From assembly GCA_963932465.1 (NCBI GenBank), contig OZ010795.1:21103874-21167873 (forward strand): 64,000 bases of DNA, in the 5' to 3' direction. Shown piece by piece: positions 22,441 to 35,105 of the stretch; the first letter of the stretch is position 1; each line of letters starts with the position of its first letter. The notes under the pieces were generated by a model. It was not told where the DNA came from. It saw nothing but the letters and a program-made list of their open reading frames with translations, and searched no databases. Both the position numbers and the translations under genes were made by a program. The stretch comes from Maratus speciosus. Its lineage: Eukaryota; Arthropoda; Arachnida; Araneae; Salticidae.

Positions 22441-24892
22441 CAAAAATGTTTAATAACTTTTGTATTCTAGGACCAGTCTTGAAACTTTGTGAACACACAA
22501 TGTATATTTTTTTGTCCAGACGGAAATCACATGCGATTTTGCATATTCGATCTGTACATGTAAATTCTCAAATATTTCAGTTCATTGATTTTGCCAATAA
22601 TATGTATGGTAATTATTCAGATGCATTATCTAATATATATGGTGTAAAATATTATAAATGATATAAATTATTTTCTTAAAGATCAATTAAAAATTAAGAA
22701 TGTTCATTAACAGATATTATAATCACAAGCTTTTTACAATGAGCAATAAAAAATAATAAAGAAGAAGCAGAAATGTTTGAAATAACTGATTTATACACAT
22801 ATGAGAAATCTATAACTGAATATTTTGGCTACTAACAAAATCTTTGAATATTTAAAAGAATATATATATTTTTTTAAATCCAGATATTTCAGCTGTTTTA
22901 CATTAAAATTCTTAATAATAAAATTCTATAAATTTTACACAGTACAATTTATATTCAAAATTCACCTTAATAATTAAAACTGATATAAATTGATTATACT
23001 AAATCTTAAGCGAATAAATTGATATTGTTTTAAATTTTAAAACTTTAGGGGTGGAAAAGGTACAATTTATCATTAAGATTAACATAGTCTTTTTAATGTA
23101 TGTATTTATTAAAATCTACATTGAACTGTGTGATAGACCGATATGTATATATAGAACTTGAAAAATGCAAAAATAAATGACAACTGTTTTTTACATTAAA
23201 TCTTCTTAAATGAAATATTTGTGTAGTTCTAAATAAATTTTGAAGAAAGGGTATACATTTCAAAATATTTTGATTGCATTCTATGATCTGTCTCCCATAT
23301 TTATCTTATTTATGAAGATGAAAGAAGTGCTTATTCATAAATTAAAAATTTTAGAATATGAACATAAAAAGTATAGTTTTAAAACACAATTCATATTAAA
23401 ATTTGAAGGCGTTAAATTTTGTTTGAAATAATAGTAAATTTATTGTAATATCGTAAATTTATCGTATATCATAATATAATAGTAATTATCGTAAATTTGA
23501 TCGAAAGCAATCGTATCTGAGTAACTGTCTCTTCTATTACCAGTGTTTGCTTGACGTTTAATATGCTGTATATGCCATCGCAGTCATCATAAAACAGAAT
23601 AATGTACACAGGATTTTGTGAGTGCTAATCGATATTTCTATCATGTCATACGGAACTAGAATTCTCACTGTAATGTTTAATTTAAACTTAAGTATTTTTG
23701 AAAAATATATCTTATTTTAAATTCACTGCATCCTGTCAAAATATTCGTTCTATATTTTTATTTTTAAGGCATTTCTTTTTTTCATTTTTAACCACTTATT
23801 TTCTGATATGAGAAAACAGAAAATTTAATTTTTGATTCACTTATTTGTTTTTGTAAAAGTAACGAAAAATTAAGATCTCTACATCTTTGAATATGATTCA
23901 AATCATCTGATATTTAAATCTAAATTAAGAACTTAAAATGTCTTTCATATTTACGAATTTACTAAACTTACAATTTTGCTAATACTTATACTATTTTGCT
24001 AAATAAATATCATTCGTTTAAAACACTTTAAGCGTCCTAACCCTGTTTTTCCGTCACGTAACTTTTGTAATCAAATGCTGATTTAACACAAAATGGATAT
24101 TAAAGCTATTTATCTAAAGTAAATAAGATAAATCAATACGTAAGGTTATGAAATAAAAATTCTGATACCATTACTTCTCTTCTACTTCTACTGTTTTATG
24201 AAAAGTTAAACATGAATGGAAAGTTCTGCAGGACGCTTGAAGGGTTAAATAATTTCAGCATTTCTTTCTCATGTTCGATATAAATTATAAATAATTTAAA
24301 TATTTATTGTAAAATAAAATATTTACAAGTCAATGAAATGCAGTTCAAAATGTATTTATCTTACTCCGAAAAATATCTGCATTATTTAAAGTGACAATGT
24401 TTAAAACAAAGTTTACCTTTTGCACACAAATAATAATAGAACTTTTAATGGATTTAAAAATGTTGCTGATGTGCAGTTGATTCTATTATTTTCATTTTTA
24501 AAAACGTATTAAAAAATTCCATGAACTAAACTTTAATTCATGTCCTTTTTTCTTTATATTTTTTCTTTAAATACCCATATTAGGAAATACACCCATTTCT
24601 GCTGATTTTATAAATGCCGAAAGAGAAAAATATTCCGAAACTTGTTTCATAATGAGTACGCTTTAAATTGCTAACTAAAATATATGAAATGCAAATTTAT
24701 GAATGTGTTTAGGTCAAATTTTATTACCACTATAAGTATTTTATATTATGTTTGTTGAACGTATTTTAATATCTCAAGATGCGGCTCTAAACAATAAACT
24801 GAATAGAATCGCAGTTTAATTAGAATTTATTAGGATGAGCGAAACGAATCCTCTACCAGGCTACACAAATTACGATTTGTCGTACACTTTAC

Positions 24893-24924
<32 letters not shown>

Positions 24925-24939
24925 GTATTTTGACTTGAA

Positions 24940-25480
24940 ATAAAATATAAAAATATATTATGATCTGCAGATATGCACAGCATTATTTTTTTTTTACAAA
25001 ATAACCTAAAAAAATTAATTATAACAATTAATTTCTTTCACACGTTTTTCCATTACGGACGCATTTTTGCAAATAAAAATGAAACACGTATATTTTCAGA
25101 AGAAAAAATTAATCATGGAGTCAGTAATTATAGATAGAATCATAATCAATTAAATAAATAAAATATTTTTTCATTATTCTGCCAAAATATCTCAAAAACT
25201 GTTTTTTAGATTTAATCAAGGAAAGAAATATTTTTGGACTTGATAGAAATAAAATATGATCTGCAGACTCTAACAATATTATTTTCTTATCGAATGATTT
25301 AACAAAAACATTTTTTATTATTTTGTTTAATATATTTTTCCATTATACGGATTTATTTTTGTAAACGATAATGAAACCTGTATATTTCTTGCAGTAAATA
25401 AAAATCACTGAGTCAGTAAAAATAAATAAAGTCATGAATGATTAAGTACGTAAAATATTATCGTTGGATCGAAATTTCTC
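24940..25480 (+). repeat. Diverged ~300-bp tandem duplication
   Basis: ATATGATCTGCAGA occurs at ~24958 and ~25254. Each copy continues with a similar order of blocks: TTTTTCCATTA, GAAAC-GTATATTT, GAGTCAGTAA and AAATAAATAAA-like stretches. Divergence is substantial. Confidence 0.6.
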
Positions 25481-25904
25481 ATTTAAAAAAGTGCATTTAA
25501 ATAAGGAAAGGAACCTATATATCGGAATTTGCGAAGACGAAATTTTTTTTAATATCGAAAATAACTGCAGAATTCATACTTCAAACCATAAAAGAACATT
25601 AAATTTTCTTATATTAAAAATGTATGTTATTTGAGAGGAAAATATACATTTTAATAATATACTTTATTAAGATTGGTTGGAAAAGACGCGTATTTTGGTG
25701 CTCATTCCTTTTAATCATATAATAGTTTCACGATTTCTTTCATGAAATTTTTAAACTATCCTTTTTATGAAAATTATAGCATATTTTTAATGAATTAAAA
25801 TTTGCGAAAATTCAATTATTTACATTCAATTATAAAAGTATTTTTCAGTGTTAAGAATTCAAATACACAATTTATTTTTATTATGTGAAATCTTTTACGC
25901 AGAC

Positions 25905-26175
25905 GATACTTATGCATTTTAAAAGAATTATAATATGATTTTTTTGTAAAGTGGCAACCAAAGAATTGTAAACAAATAAAACTAATTCTTGTAATTAATA
26001 AAATGTAAAGACATCTTTAAAAGAGCTTTTAGTTACTTACTTATGCATTTTAAAAGTATTATATTATGAAGAATTATACATACGCATTTTAAAAGAATTG
26101 TAACAAAAGAATTGTAAACAAATAAAATTCATTGTCGTAATTAATAAAATGTAAAAATTTTTTTAAAGAGGTTTT
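25905..26175 (+). repeat. Local duplication, ~140-190 bp
   Basis: Blocks TGCATTTTAAAAGAATT, AAAGAATTGTAAACAAATAAAA and GTAATTAATAAAATGTAAA occur twice in the same order, with a small partial copy at ~26041-26065. Confidence 0.65.
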
Positions 26176-29052
26176 ATTTGAAAATTCAAAAATATTTTGT
26201 AAAATTTTGCTTCGAAAATATTTTTATTTATACCAGTCTTATAACATAAATAAAAATTCCGAATAAATTCTTAGTTATTTCGTTGAATTTACATTTCTAA
26301 AATTAAAATGCGCCAAAATATAAAATAGCGTTTTTGCTTAATAAAAATGCAAAAATAATATAAAAAAATATTTTTACTTCCAAATATTTATTTTATCTTC
26401 GCGAATCCAAACAAAGGATGGCCTTTGCTAGTTGTAATAAGAGTTAAGTTTGTTTTTTCTAGAACAGCTAGAGTTAAATAAAAACCGCGAGAATTATTAA
26501 AAATTCAAACTATCTTTTATAACAGTGAGCTAAAATTTATTTTAATTTATTTCAAAATCTTACAAATAGCATATGCTGTGTTAAAACAACGAAACAATAT
26601 ATATTTTTAAGAACACTTTTTAGTCTACATTTTATAAGATACTTGAAATTTAATAGAAATGGAAATGTGTCGGTTGTTTTCACAATAAACTTCGAAAGTA
26701 AATTTAAATTGCATCTATTAAAAACGTTATACTTTTCTGTTCAGTTAAAAATATATACAATGCCAATTATCAGTACAATCAGTTATATTATATTCCAAAC
26801 TATTTTGTTGCCAAATATTTAACTTCGAAATGCATTTTACATAACGTAAACTACTCTAGAACTAGACCTTTTTAAAAATATATACACTTTCTTTACTATT
26901 TTCACTATTAACAAAACAAAGGAGCGTGAGAATACATTTAAATGACTTTGTTTTATATCGAAAATGTGAAATTGAAATAACAAATAAAAATTCTTCTCAC
27001 GTGTCTAATTGAGATTATGTGCATAAATCGGTTTATAAAATGTGCAATTTATTAAATTATTATATAAAATATTATTTCCTAATATAATATATTTATATAT
27101 ATAAAGACGATTCTGATAAAAGAAACCTCATAAAATATATGTAAATTAATACTGAATATTGATTTTTTGCAACGAAATTGTAAATTAAGAGCACTTACAA
27201 ATAACAGTTTAGAAGTATTCATGTAATATTGTGCATTAAAACCTTCATTAAAAGTCTTTCAAAGAAATTTTCACCAATTGAGATATTTGAAATAACGATG
27301 CTTAAATGAGTTGTTATATTTATTTAGAAAAAATAAATTTAATTGAAATAAAAATGCAATGACATAGTATACTAATAGATTTTAATTACAAGTAAGCGCA
27401 TTCCTTAGTAGGAGACTTTCGTTTAGGTATTTTTAGTGGAGGCCATAGTAAGATAAAAAGATTTTGAATGAATTATTTTATTTCAGATATTTTTCTATGA
27501 TACTTTCCTATATCTCATAGAACATTTATGCATATGATGTAAATTTTATTTCTTGTTCTTATTTTTTACATAATTGAATCTATATACGCAAAATAAAAAT
27601 TACGTTGTATGACAAAAAAAAAAAAAAAAAGATAAAATATACATCACAATTCCAAGTGATTTCATCTCATATAGTTTTAAGAAGTACTAAAAAGCAATAT
27701 TTTGCCAATGTCTCTTCTGGCTATACGTTTACTTGTTGAACTTGTTAACTTGTTGTTACTTGAGCTCAAAAATAGATCTTCATATAAATGTGAAACTAAA
27801 ATTATGCTTTCAATTTAAAAAGGAAAAATTTTCACAAACTCATATATCTCCTAAGACATTTACAACCAATTAAAAAGTATGTAAATGTTATCTTTGTACC
27901 CAGGATTACTTTCTTGTGATCCCATAAAAACTGCACTACTAAGTTTTTTTAAAAGTGCTTAACTTATTTTTAAGTTATTTAGATATTTTTGGAACTATCA
28001 TACATTGGAAATAAGCCAAATAGGATTGTTTATCTAAAACAATGCAAACTGCCTTTTGTACAAGACCATCAATGTACATAATATTATTAGTTGTGACTAA
28101 GGCCCTTCACTGAAACTTGGAATTTTTATTGTATATTAAACATAAAACCTAATTTTTTTATGAAACAAACTATTACCATTAGTTAATACATGATTCAACG
28201 ATCCATTGGTTTAAAATATCTGTAAAATTGCATTTTTTACTAACGTGTAAAAATAATTCACAAATCAACATGTAAGTATCCCATCGAACAAGAACTAGTT
28301 AAAATCCAAAATTCTATCGTGAAATCTTTATACATAAAATGAAAATACTCTTTTTATGAATTGTTCTACATCGCAACTTTAAATTGTATCTAGTGCCAAA
28401 TACCTAGGTACCAGACATTTATGTGTCGATAGGTGATGCAGTGGGTAATGTAAAACAAAATGAGCTTTATCAAAATGTCCAAATACATAGGTGATACATA
28501 CAAAATCGCATTTAGCACATCAAATAACTATTAAAATTAGGTATTGTAAATTAAAGAAAAATATTTTACTTGCCTTAAATGTAACAAAAAATTTCAAAAC
28601 CAAAATTTACATTTGTGCCTGAAATGGTTTTCCACTTTTTATTTCCCAAAACGTCATTCTTCTGACATTCAAAGTGAATGTAATTACAAAAACCAATGTG
28701 TCACTCACCTAAATGAATAAAAAAACAAGGAACTAGATGTTGCTTAAAATAAAGGTAGTGTCTTTAGGTATAAAGGACTCAGCTAAATATATAGAAAAAT
28801 AAATAATAAAAAGGTGTTCGTCTAATAAACTTTATAATATACTTATAACTACTTAAAAGGTAACAAAAACATATAAAAACATATAAAAATATTATTTAAT
28901 GCAACCCGAGATCTTTCGAATACACACACGTTCATTTTCAAAGGAAAAAAAAAGATGATTGACTGAATAGAAATACATTTTAAAAACAAAACCAAAAATA
29001 GTACGCATGCGCAAGCGGAGTTCAGCCATTTCTCTGCGGAGGTGTGAAAAGA

Positions 29053-29530
29053 TCAGCTCATATTATCAGGATGTCTGGAAATATTTAGGATATTGTACCA
29101 AATTGCGGAAATATTACAGGAAAGGACATCGTTACAAACATTATCACTTCTAAGTAAAATTTCAATGGATTCACGGTTTATTGACGAGTAGTGGTTAGAC
29201 GTTGAAATGATAATTTTAGCTTTTTCGAAGTATATCTTAATATTTTCTTTTTGATGCAATCTGGATAAAGCTGTATTTGGTTTGTATTTGGTTTGGCTGT
29301 ATTTGGTATAAAGTTTATTATGTTTTTTTACCACAAATATGACACATTTTGGTTTTTTCACAGTCTTTCAGTCTTTTTTTACACTGTAAGCATAAAAAAC
29401 ATCTTCCCTGCTTTTTTTTTTTTTTTTTAAATATTTCTTTCTTCTTATCTATCGTTAAAGAATTATACATTTCACTATTGTGATCAATACTATTACAGAA
29501 TAAACACGAATTCTTATTTACAGAAGTCAT
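29053..29530 (-). pseudogene. BEL/Pao Gag zinc-finger region, decayed
   Basis: From 29530 the minus strand encodes a Cys-rich segment (CLFCNS...H, RCFLCLQCKK, CEKTKMCHICGKK) that matches the paired CCHC/CC-type fingers following DUF1759 in BEL/Pao polyproteins. A poly-Lys stretch from an A-rich run interrupts it, and one expected His is lost. A following frame (29361-29053) carries no recognisable domain. No protease, RT or integrase follows. Confidence 0.65.
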
Positions 29531-29554
29531 TAATTCAGTAGTTGAAACAATATT

Positions 29555-30085
29555 TCATTTATATCCTTTCATATTATATTGATATCTTGGCTTACATTTC
29601 GGTTGCTTATCTGTAAATTTTGGTCTATATTTAATTTTATCATCATTAGAAAATGCTTCTAAAGCATCTAAATCATGGATAATTGATACCTTTTCTCTAC
29701 TTTCAACTTCATTCTTAAGAAAAGGTATAAGCTTATCTATATTCCACATTTCGCCGCTCTTTAGATTTCTATTAAATTCTAATGTTAAATCTGTGGGTGT
29801 TAACTTCAGTAATATTGTGTAAAGTAACCCACTGTTTGCATCGGGTTTTACACCCAACGACTCTAAATTTCGAATTTGCACTATACACTTATCGCACAAA
29901 TTTCTTAAACCACCAGTGTCAGAAGAACTTCTCAAGACTTTCATATTTAATAAATTACTTAAATGAGCATGCACGAGTATGTCATGTCTACCGTACCTTT
30001 CTTTCAAAAGCGATACGACAGACGCATAATTATTTTCATTCAATCCAAAACCACTAATCCTGTTTGCAGCCGCTCCTGAAACCAA
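29555..30085 (-). pseudogene. BEL/Pao retrotransposon Gag (DUF1759-like)
   Basis: A 176-residue frame begins VSGAAANRISGFGLNENNYA and continues into VSLLKERYGRHD. This is the characteristic DUF1759 pattern of BEL/Pao Gag (G-A---I-G--L---NY--A--LL-ERYG). Upstream, out of frame, the minus strand still encodes KRIKLPKLQIN and FWNRFELAIG, the preceding part of the same domain, broken by stops. It is the 5' part of an element whose pol has gone. Confidence 0.8.
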
Positions 30086-30678
30086 AATTTTTAAATAGGC
30101 AATTTTTTAGATTTCAGTTAGACTCACAATTTTACCTATTGCCAATTCAAATCGGTTCCAAAATTCTAAAAAAATATCCTGTTCCCCCAAATATCAATTT
30201 ATTTGCAGCTTTGGCAATTTTATTCTTTTCAGTTCGGTAGCAGAATGACATGCCCATACCGAATGAGTATTATTACTATTAGTAATATTTTTTATTAGCA
30301 TTCAAATTCTTAATTTTAATGTTTAATTTACATCTGTAAGATATTATTTTCTCGTCATGTTCATCAAAATTCAGGATTTCATTTTCCACATTTTTGCATT
30401 TATTAGGCTTAAAATGTTATTATCTAGATCCTTAATAGTCTTAAATTTAACATTTAATTGATCGACTAATTTTTTTAAACTTTCTATAGAATATTCAGTA
30501 CTAGCCAAATACTGTTCAGTTTATTCAATATATTTCGATGCGTATCATGCTTCTTTCGTTCTTTATTTTCATTCATTTTCAATAAAATAAAATATAGCAA
30601 AATCAACTCACCAACTTGTTGTCGAATCGAAACAAACTTTCATTATATTGCGCAATAATCTTTTTAACATCGAAACTT

Positions 30679-30694
30679 CCTGGCAGATGCACCA
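30679..30694 (-). promoter_or_regulatory. Primer-binding-site-like sequence of the BEL/Pao relic
   Basis: On the minus strand TGGTGCATCTGCCAGG follows ...TATAACATTT, an LTR-like end (CA) directly before a TGG-starting primer-binding site. This would mark the end of a 5' LTR running to higher coordinates (30697 onward). Its outer end and a 3' LTR were not found. Confidence 0.5.
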
Positions 30695-30989
30695 AAATGT
30701 TATATCTAATCGACTTAATCTAAATATTCATTTCAAATCAAATCTAACATCTGGTAGGTTCAGTGTTTTCTAATTCGACAAATAATCAACAGTTTTTACG
30801 GCACAAAACAAACATTTAATGATAAAAATAACATAAAAATTCAATTAAGCGCCATTCGACACAATACAGCTAATGAATTCTAACATCAACAAAATATTAC
30901 TTCGATTCAGTTCAGAAGTGGACAATTCAAACAGAGCATGCGCTATCTCAGTAGCTGTTTAGAAAATTAGCTGGAAAACCATCTATATT

Positions 30990-33015
30990 ATCAAAAGTTT
31001 CATAGATATATTATAAAAATCTTTTATAGCAGAATAACTCTATTGACTGAATGAAATCTTCTAAATGCACTTCAGAATAACAAACACGTTTTATTAATTT
31101 TCTTATTCATAATCACTTTTGAGCAACATATTTTCTAAAATTTATTACTTTCGTATTTTTATCATCTCACATTCAAAGGAATGCCACTAAAAATGTTTTA
31201 CATTTTATCTTCTTCTAGATAACTCGAATGTTTCATAATATTCCAAAAAATGAATAAAAATACGTACAAATGTTTCTAAATATTAGCACCAGAATTGATT
31301 CAGAAATTTTAACCTGGCATTTCAGGTAAAAGTGTCCATTTAGATTTTAATAAAGGGCAATCAGATAGTAGTAAATGCATCTAGACACTAAACGCATTGA
31401 AATTTTTTAGATATTTATCACGATAGCAAGTAATAGTTGAAAAATTTCGAATTTAACTGGTTTTAATCTAGAAATGAGAGAAATCCAGGTTTTAATGTTT
31501 AATACTTCTTAAAAAATAACTTAAATATTTCACAATAAACTAAAAATATTTCATTCATATATCAAAACTCGAAGATTTAAGCTTAAGGCTGAGGTTTGAC
31601 ATAGGAAAATTTTAAAATACATATTACTTTACATATGTACTAATGGATATCGTATTTTACAATTCATATTATCGTATTTCTATTCGTATTATCCTATCTA
31701 TTATGCAACGCAGAATATTTCATGCAGTAATTTTGAGCAATGGCGTTGCCAAGGGGGCGGTCGGGGGGGGGGGGGGGGGGTTCAGGATCTCCCAAAAGAA
31801 CTAATTTACTTAATCTTGGATAAAAGAGTGAAAAGTTTTAAGACGGAATAACAAAGAACCTATGAAAAACTCCGCTTTATACAGATGTTCGTCTTAGAAG
31901 GTATAATTCAAAAGTTTGTATTTCAGAGTGGCTATCAACCTTTCCCGTTTTAGACAGGTTTTTGTTATAAGCACGTTCCGTTTTTACAGTATTCTCTAGA
32001 AATTTCAAAATGTATTCACTTCTCCTGAACACACCTTCCTCACACCTCTGAAGAGCATAAATGCATTACAGTTAAACCTACGAAGATGAACTATGTCAAT
32101 GGAAAATTTTTAAGATTCGACTAAAACAACACTATATATTTATTTAATGTTATATATACACTATATTTATTTAATATTATTAATTGTATCAGAGTTCTTC
32201 TATAGTCACGGCTTACTAGCTATTTTATGCATATTCAATCATGATCAGGCGATTTCAGATCTTCTAAGAATGGAAACCTTAGTACTCGAGAACTTTATAA
32301 AGTCGAATAATTCATTCGAATACTTTGTACTCGAGTGTAGATAGAACTGAAAGTTATTCATTCTGGATGAGTGGAAACATTTCATCCTTTTCAAACATCA
32401 AATAATTATTCCACTTATTCTTAAATACAAATTTACACATTTGTTTTATTATCATCGTAACCCTTTGCGACTCAACAACTCCGACTTGAAAAATATTTAC
32501 TCAGATGTTAGAATACATTAATTTAATTTTTTTTTCGCATGCAAAAAATCCCTTCCGAAGAAAAATATCTGAATTCAGCATTACCTTTGCTAAAAGTTAC
32601 GACTTGTGCATGTCTAGTTTAACATTGCTTAAAGAAATTTCATGTAGTATGGAGAAGGTCATGGCTGACATTCCGCGGTCAACAAGGCGAAATCTAAAAC
32701 ACAAGTGAAACCAATCCACATGCCAAAGTCCGAGCACTTACTGCTGAACGTGGAGAATGGTCTAAAAGTGTTTCGAATAACCCAAAATAAATTGGCTAAG
32801 AAGTAAAATAACAGAAACCACCATTATTTTTTACTCAACCTAATAAATCAAAAAAGGTTTCAATACGTCAAGTATAAAATTGTTACAGAAATTTATCATC
32901 CTCAAAACCGATCAGATATCGGAACAAACTATTGAGACCCAATATATTTCGAAAACGGCGAAACATGAAACAGAGAAACCCTGAAAGTCTGTGGTTGTTA
33001 AGAAAATTGTAACCA
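30990..33015. other. AT-rich sequence with an 18-base G run
   Basis: No recognisable gene. G(18) at 31763-31780 lies in a local GC-rich patch (GCCAAGGGGGCGGTC) and could be misassembled or length-variable. Short frames here have no known motif. Confidence 0.5.
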
Positions 33016-33020
33016 AACAA

Positions 33021-33190
33021 TTTTTTCCAACATGAACTATAATTTGTTACGTAACATTATTAGTTTCTGTAGCTGAAATTGTAAGATCTTTTTCTTAAAG
33101 ATTAAAACTTCATCTCAGAATCTCCCATGCAGAATGAACGGCTGACGGGTTTTCCATTTCTATGAACTCATTATCCAGTATCTATTGCAG
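33021..33190 (+). pseudogene. hAT transposase C-terminal relic
   Basis: The plus-strand frame through 33063 reads VSVAEIVRSFS, stop, RLKLHLRISHAE, stop, then DGFSISMN. It lines up with the hAT dimerisation domain pattern (FP---ALRI-LT-PVSVA--ERSFSKLK-IK--LRS-M---RL--L). FPT sits ahead at the expected distance. At least three stops interrupt it. Recognition is by motif memory and should be tested. Confidence 0.5.
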
Positions 33191-33290
33191 CACAAGTTCT
33201 TCATTCAAAAAAGATAAACATTCAAGAAATTAAACTTAGGAATTTCTGTTTTAAATTTAACCCTGACTTTAATGTAAGCAAACGTTTATA

Positions 33291-34053
33291 CACTGACGGA
33301 AAAAAAAATCCCAACACCAAGGACGACTTGTGCTAGATAAACGAAATTTGGTAGGCGTGTTTATACATCTGAAAGATGACATCGATTGAAATTTCGCGCT
33401 TTGCGCATAAGTGTGGCGCTAGTAGCGCCACTCAGAACTTGCAGATCAGGTTTACTTTAAATGCGTGCTGTAAAGTTCGTGGACGTTATTTAGCTTCGAA
33501 ATGTGACGTATTCAGTTCATGTTAGCCAAGAATGTCTTTAACAAGACGAAGAAGCCACTGTCAACAGCTGACCGAGTTAGAACGAGGTCGCATGTTCGGG
33601 CTACAAGAAGGGATAATTTTCTTTCCGCGATATTGCAGAAAGACTTGGCTGGAATGTATCCACTGTGCATGATTGTTGGAAGCAGTGGTCAAGGGATGGT
33701 ACTACCTCAAGAAGACCGGGTTCCAGGCGGCCACGTGGCACTCCTGAGAGGGAAGATCGCCATATTCGGCGTGCGCCTGCGGCGCATCGTACTGCGTCTA
33801 CGGCAGAAATTCGAGCTGCAGTTGGTACCACAGTGACACAACGAACTGTTAGAAATCGGTTACTTCAAGAACAGCTCCGAGCTAGGCACCCTGTAGCGTG
33901 CATTCCACTGACTCCAAGCCATTGCCGTTTGCGAAGCCATTCGTGTCAAGCTAGAGCTCATTGGTGGGCGGAGTGGAGATCTGTTGTGTTTCTTTTTCAT
34001 CAGAAAACACAACAGATCTACTCTGTTGGTGTAGGGATTTTTTTCCGTCAGTG
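33291..34053 (+). mobile_element. Deleted Tc1-like element
   Basis: TA-flanked 763-bp element with ~26-bp TIRs: CACTGACGGAAAAAAAAATC at the left and the inverted GATTTTTTTCCGTCAGTG at the right. It keeps the 5' part of a Tc1-type transposase gene and has lost the catalytic core. At the deletion point a 15-bp inverted copy of transposase sequence (33977-33991 versus 34005-34019) faces itself across a 13-base loop. Confidence 0.82.
33532..33994 (+). pseudogene. Tc1-like transposase, N-terminal part only
   Basis: The frame from 33532 encodes QLTELERGRMFGL, the first helix-turn-helix of Tc1-type transposases. A frameshift near 33610-33630 moves the rest into the frame of 33665, which gives STVHDCWKQWSRDGT, SRRPGSRRPRGTPERED and a second HTH ending AHWWAEWRSVVF. 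The sequence stops where the first catalytic Asp would follow, so the DDE domain is gone. Inactive, but keeps the TIR-binding region. Confidence 0.78.
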
Positions 34054-34253
34054 TATTATATCAAACTTGATTTCAATACATTTAACTCTTCAGCATGGGC
34101 TTAATTTTTTATACCACAGTGTTTGTAAAAGCTTTCTTACTGGTAAATATTAATGTAAATTCCTTATGTTATTGGCTGCAATTATAGAGATTTGTTATGC
34201 TTTATTTTACACAAGACATTTTATTTTATAGTTAGAAATTATATAAGGATATA

Positions 34254-35100
34254 CACTATATGGCCAAAGGAGACCGGTCTCTTGCGATTTTACACGTTTT
34301 GATAAATATCTAGAAAAATACAGGAAGAATTAACCTGAAACTGCAGGTATGTAATCAGTATAGCATAGGTCATATATTTCCGCAAAGATTTTTTCCTGAA
34401 ACCCCATAGGGGACCGTCAACAAATTGAAAAAAACGAATATATTTTGGATAACCCTGTAAAAACTAATGTAGCAAAAGCGTTCAAACACGAGATTATTAA
34501 TAAGTGGCTTATTGTAATATACTGTGCTCATTTTTATGAGGATAACATGTATACTCGTTGACAAATTAAGGTTTTTATAAAAATAGACACAAATTTCGCC
34601 AAGGTTTTTGCTTAATGACAAATGTTTTTTGCTAATATATTATATAATGACATAATATATTAGCTAAGTATATAGAGCAACTTTTGTGACAATCTCAAAA
34701 TCATAGCTTGAAAATTCTGAAAATAATCGTCGATAGAATAAGCTCGAAATCCGTTGATCCCAAAAACAAGCAAAAAGATCAGGCGTTTTATCCAAATATA
34801 GTAGTGCGTGCAATATTGTGTACGCTATGTTGGCACTTATCAACAGATATTTGCTACAACTCCTGATCTTTCTGCTTGTTTTGGGGAACGACGCATTTCG
34901 AGCTTATTCTATCGACGATTATTTTCAGAATTTTCAAGCTATGATTTTGAGATTTTCAGAACATTCTCTCTATATACTTAGCTAATACATTATGCACATT
35001 ATATTTTGATTGCATTCGCGCATGCGCAGTGCAACATTTTTTAGTAAACCTGCTCATTTTTCATCCAATTTTTATTATTTTTTAATTCTGATTGCAGAGC
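34254..35100 (+). mobile_element. Long-TIR element, truncated by the duplication (copy 1)
   Basis: Starts CACTATATGGCCAAAGGAGA after TA and is the same as 35915-36759. The duplication breakpoint removes its right arm. Confidence 0.75.
34651..34994. mobile_element. Nested palindromic MITE (copy 1)
   Basis: CATAATATATTAGCTAAG at the left pairs with CTTAGCTAATACATTATG at the right. Arms of ~135 bp are near-perfect inverted copies around a ~70-bp centre. It sits inside the long-TIR element and is repeated at 36313-36656. No coding content. Confidence 0.8.
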
Positions 35101-35105
35101 AATCA

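Larger units (their letters stand above)
21638..22502. mobile_element. Palindromic (snap-back) mariner made of two 3' halves
   Basis: TA-flanked element of 865 bp. The left end starts CTGGGTGTGTTCACAAAGTT; the right end is its inverted counterpart. Beyond the TIR the arms remain inverted copies for ~407 bp each (21638-22044 and 22093-22502), covering the C-terminal half of a mariner transposase. A ~48-bp spacer belongs to one arm only. Both arms thus carry the same 3' terminus and no 5' terminus. Arms differ by many substitutions. Confidence 0.82.
22505..28985. other. Long AT-rich stretch with local duplications, no gene
   Basis: About 6.5 kb without a recognisable gene. It includes a diverged ~300-bp tandem duplication at ~24940-25480 (GATCTGCAGA... 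and ...GAAACACGTATATTT / GAAACCTGTATATTT), a second at ~25905-26175 (TATGCATTTTAAAAG, GAATTGTAAACAAATAAAA) and poly(A) runs at ~24893-24920 and ~27615-27630. Confidence 0.5.
33449..35100 (+). repeat. Segmental tandem duplication, unit 1 (~1.65 kb)
   Basis: From ATCAGGTTTACTTTAAATGC to ATTCTGATTGCAGAGC, repeated at 35106-36759 with an offset of ~1,657-1,659 bp. The unit cuts through the Tc1-like element (losing its left TIR in copy 2) and through the long-TIR element (losing its right half in copy 1). GCAGA occurs at both breakpoints. Confidence 0.85.

Noticed and set aside
33519..33836. 105-codon frame over the Tc1-like element
   Set aside because: It is an alternative frame of the frameshifted transposase; HTH motifs lie in the frames of 33532 and 33665.
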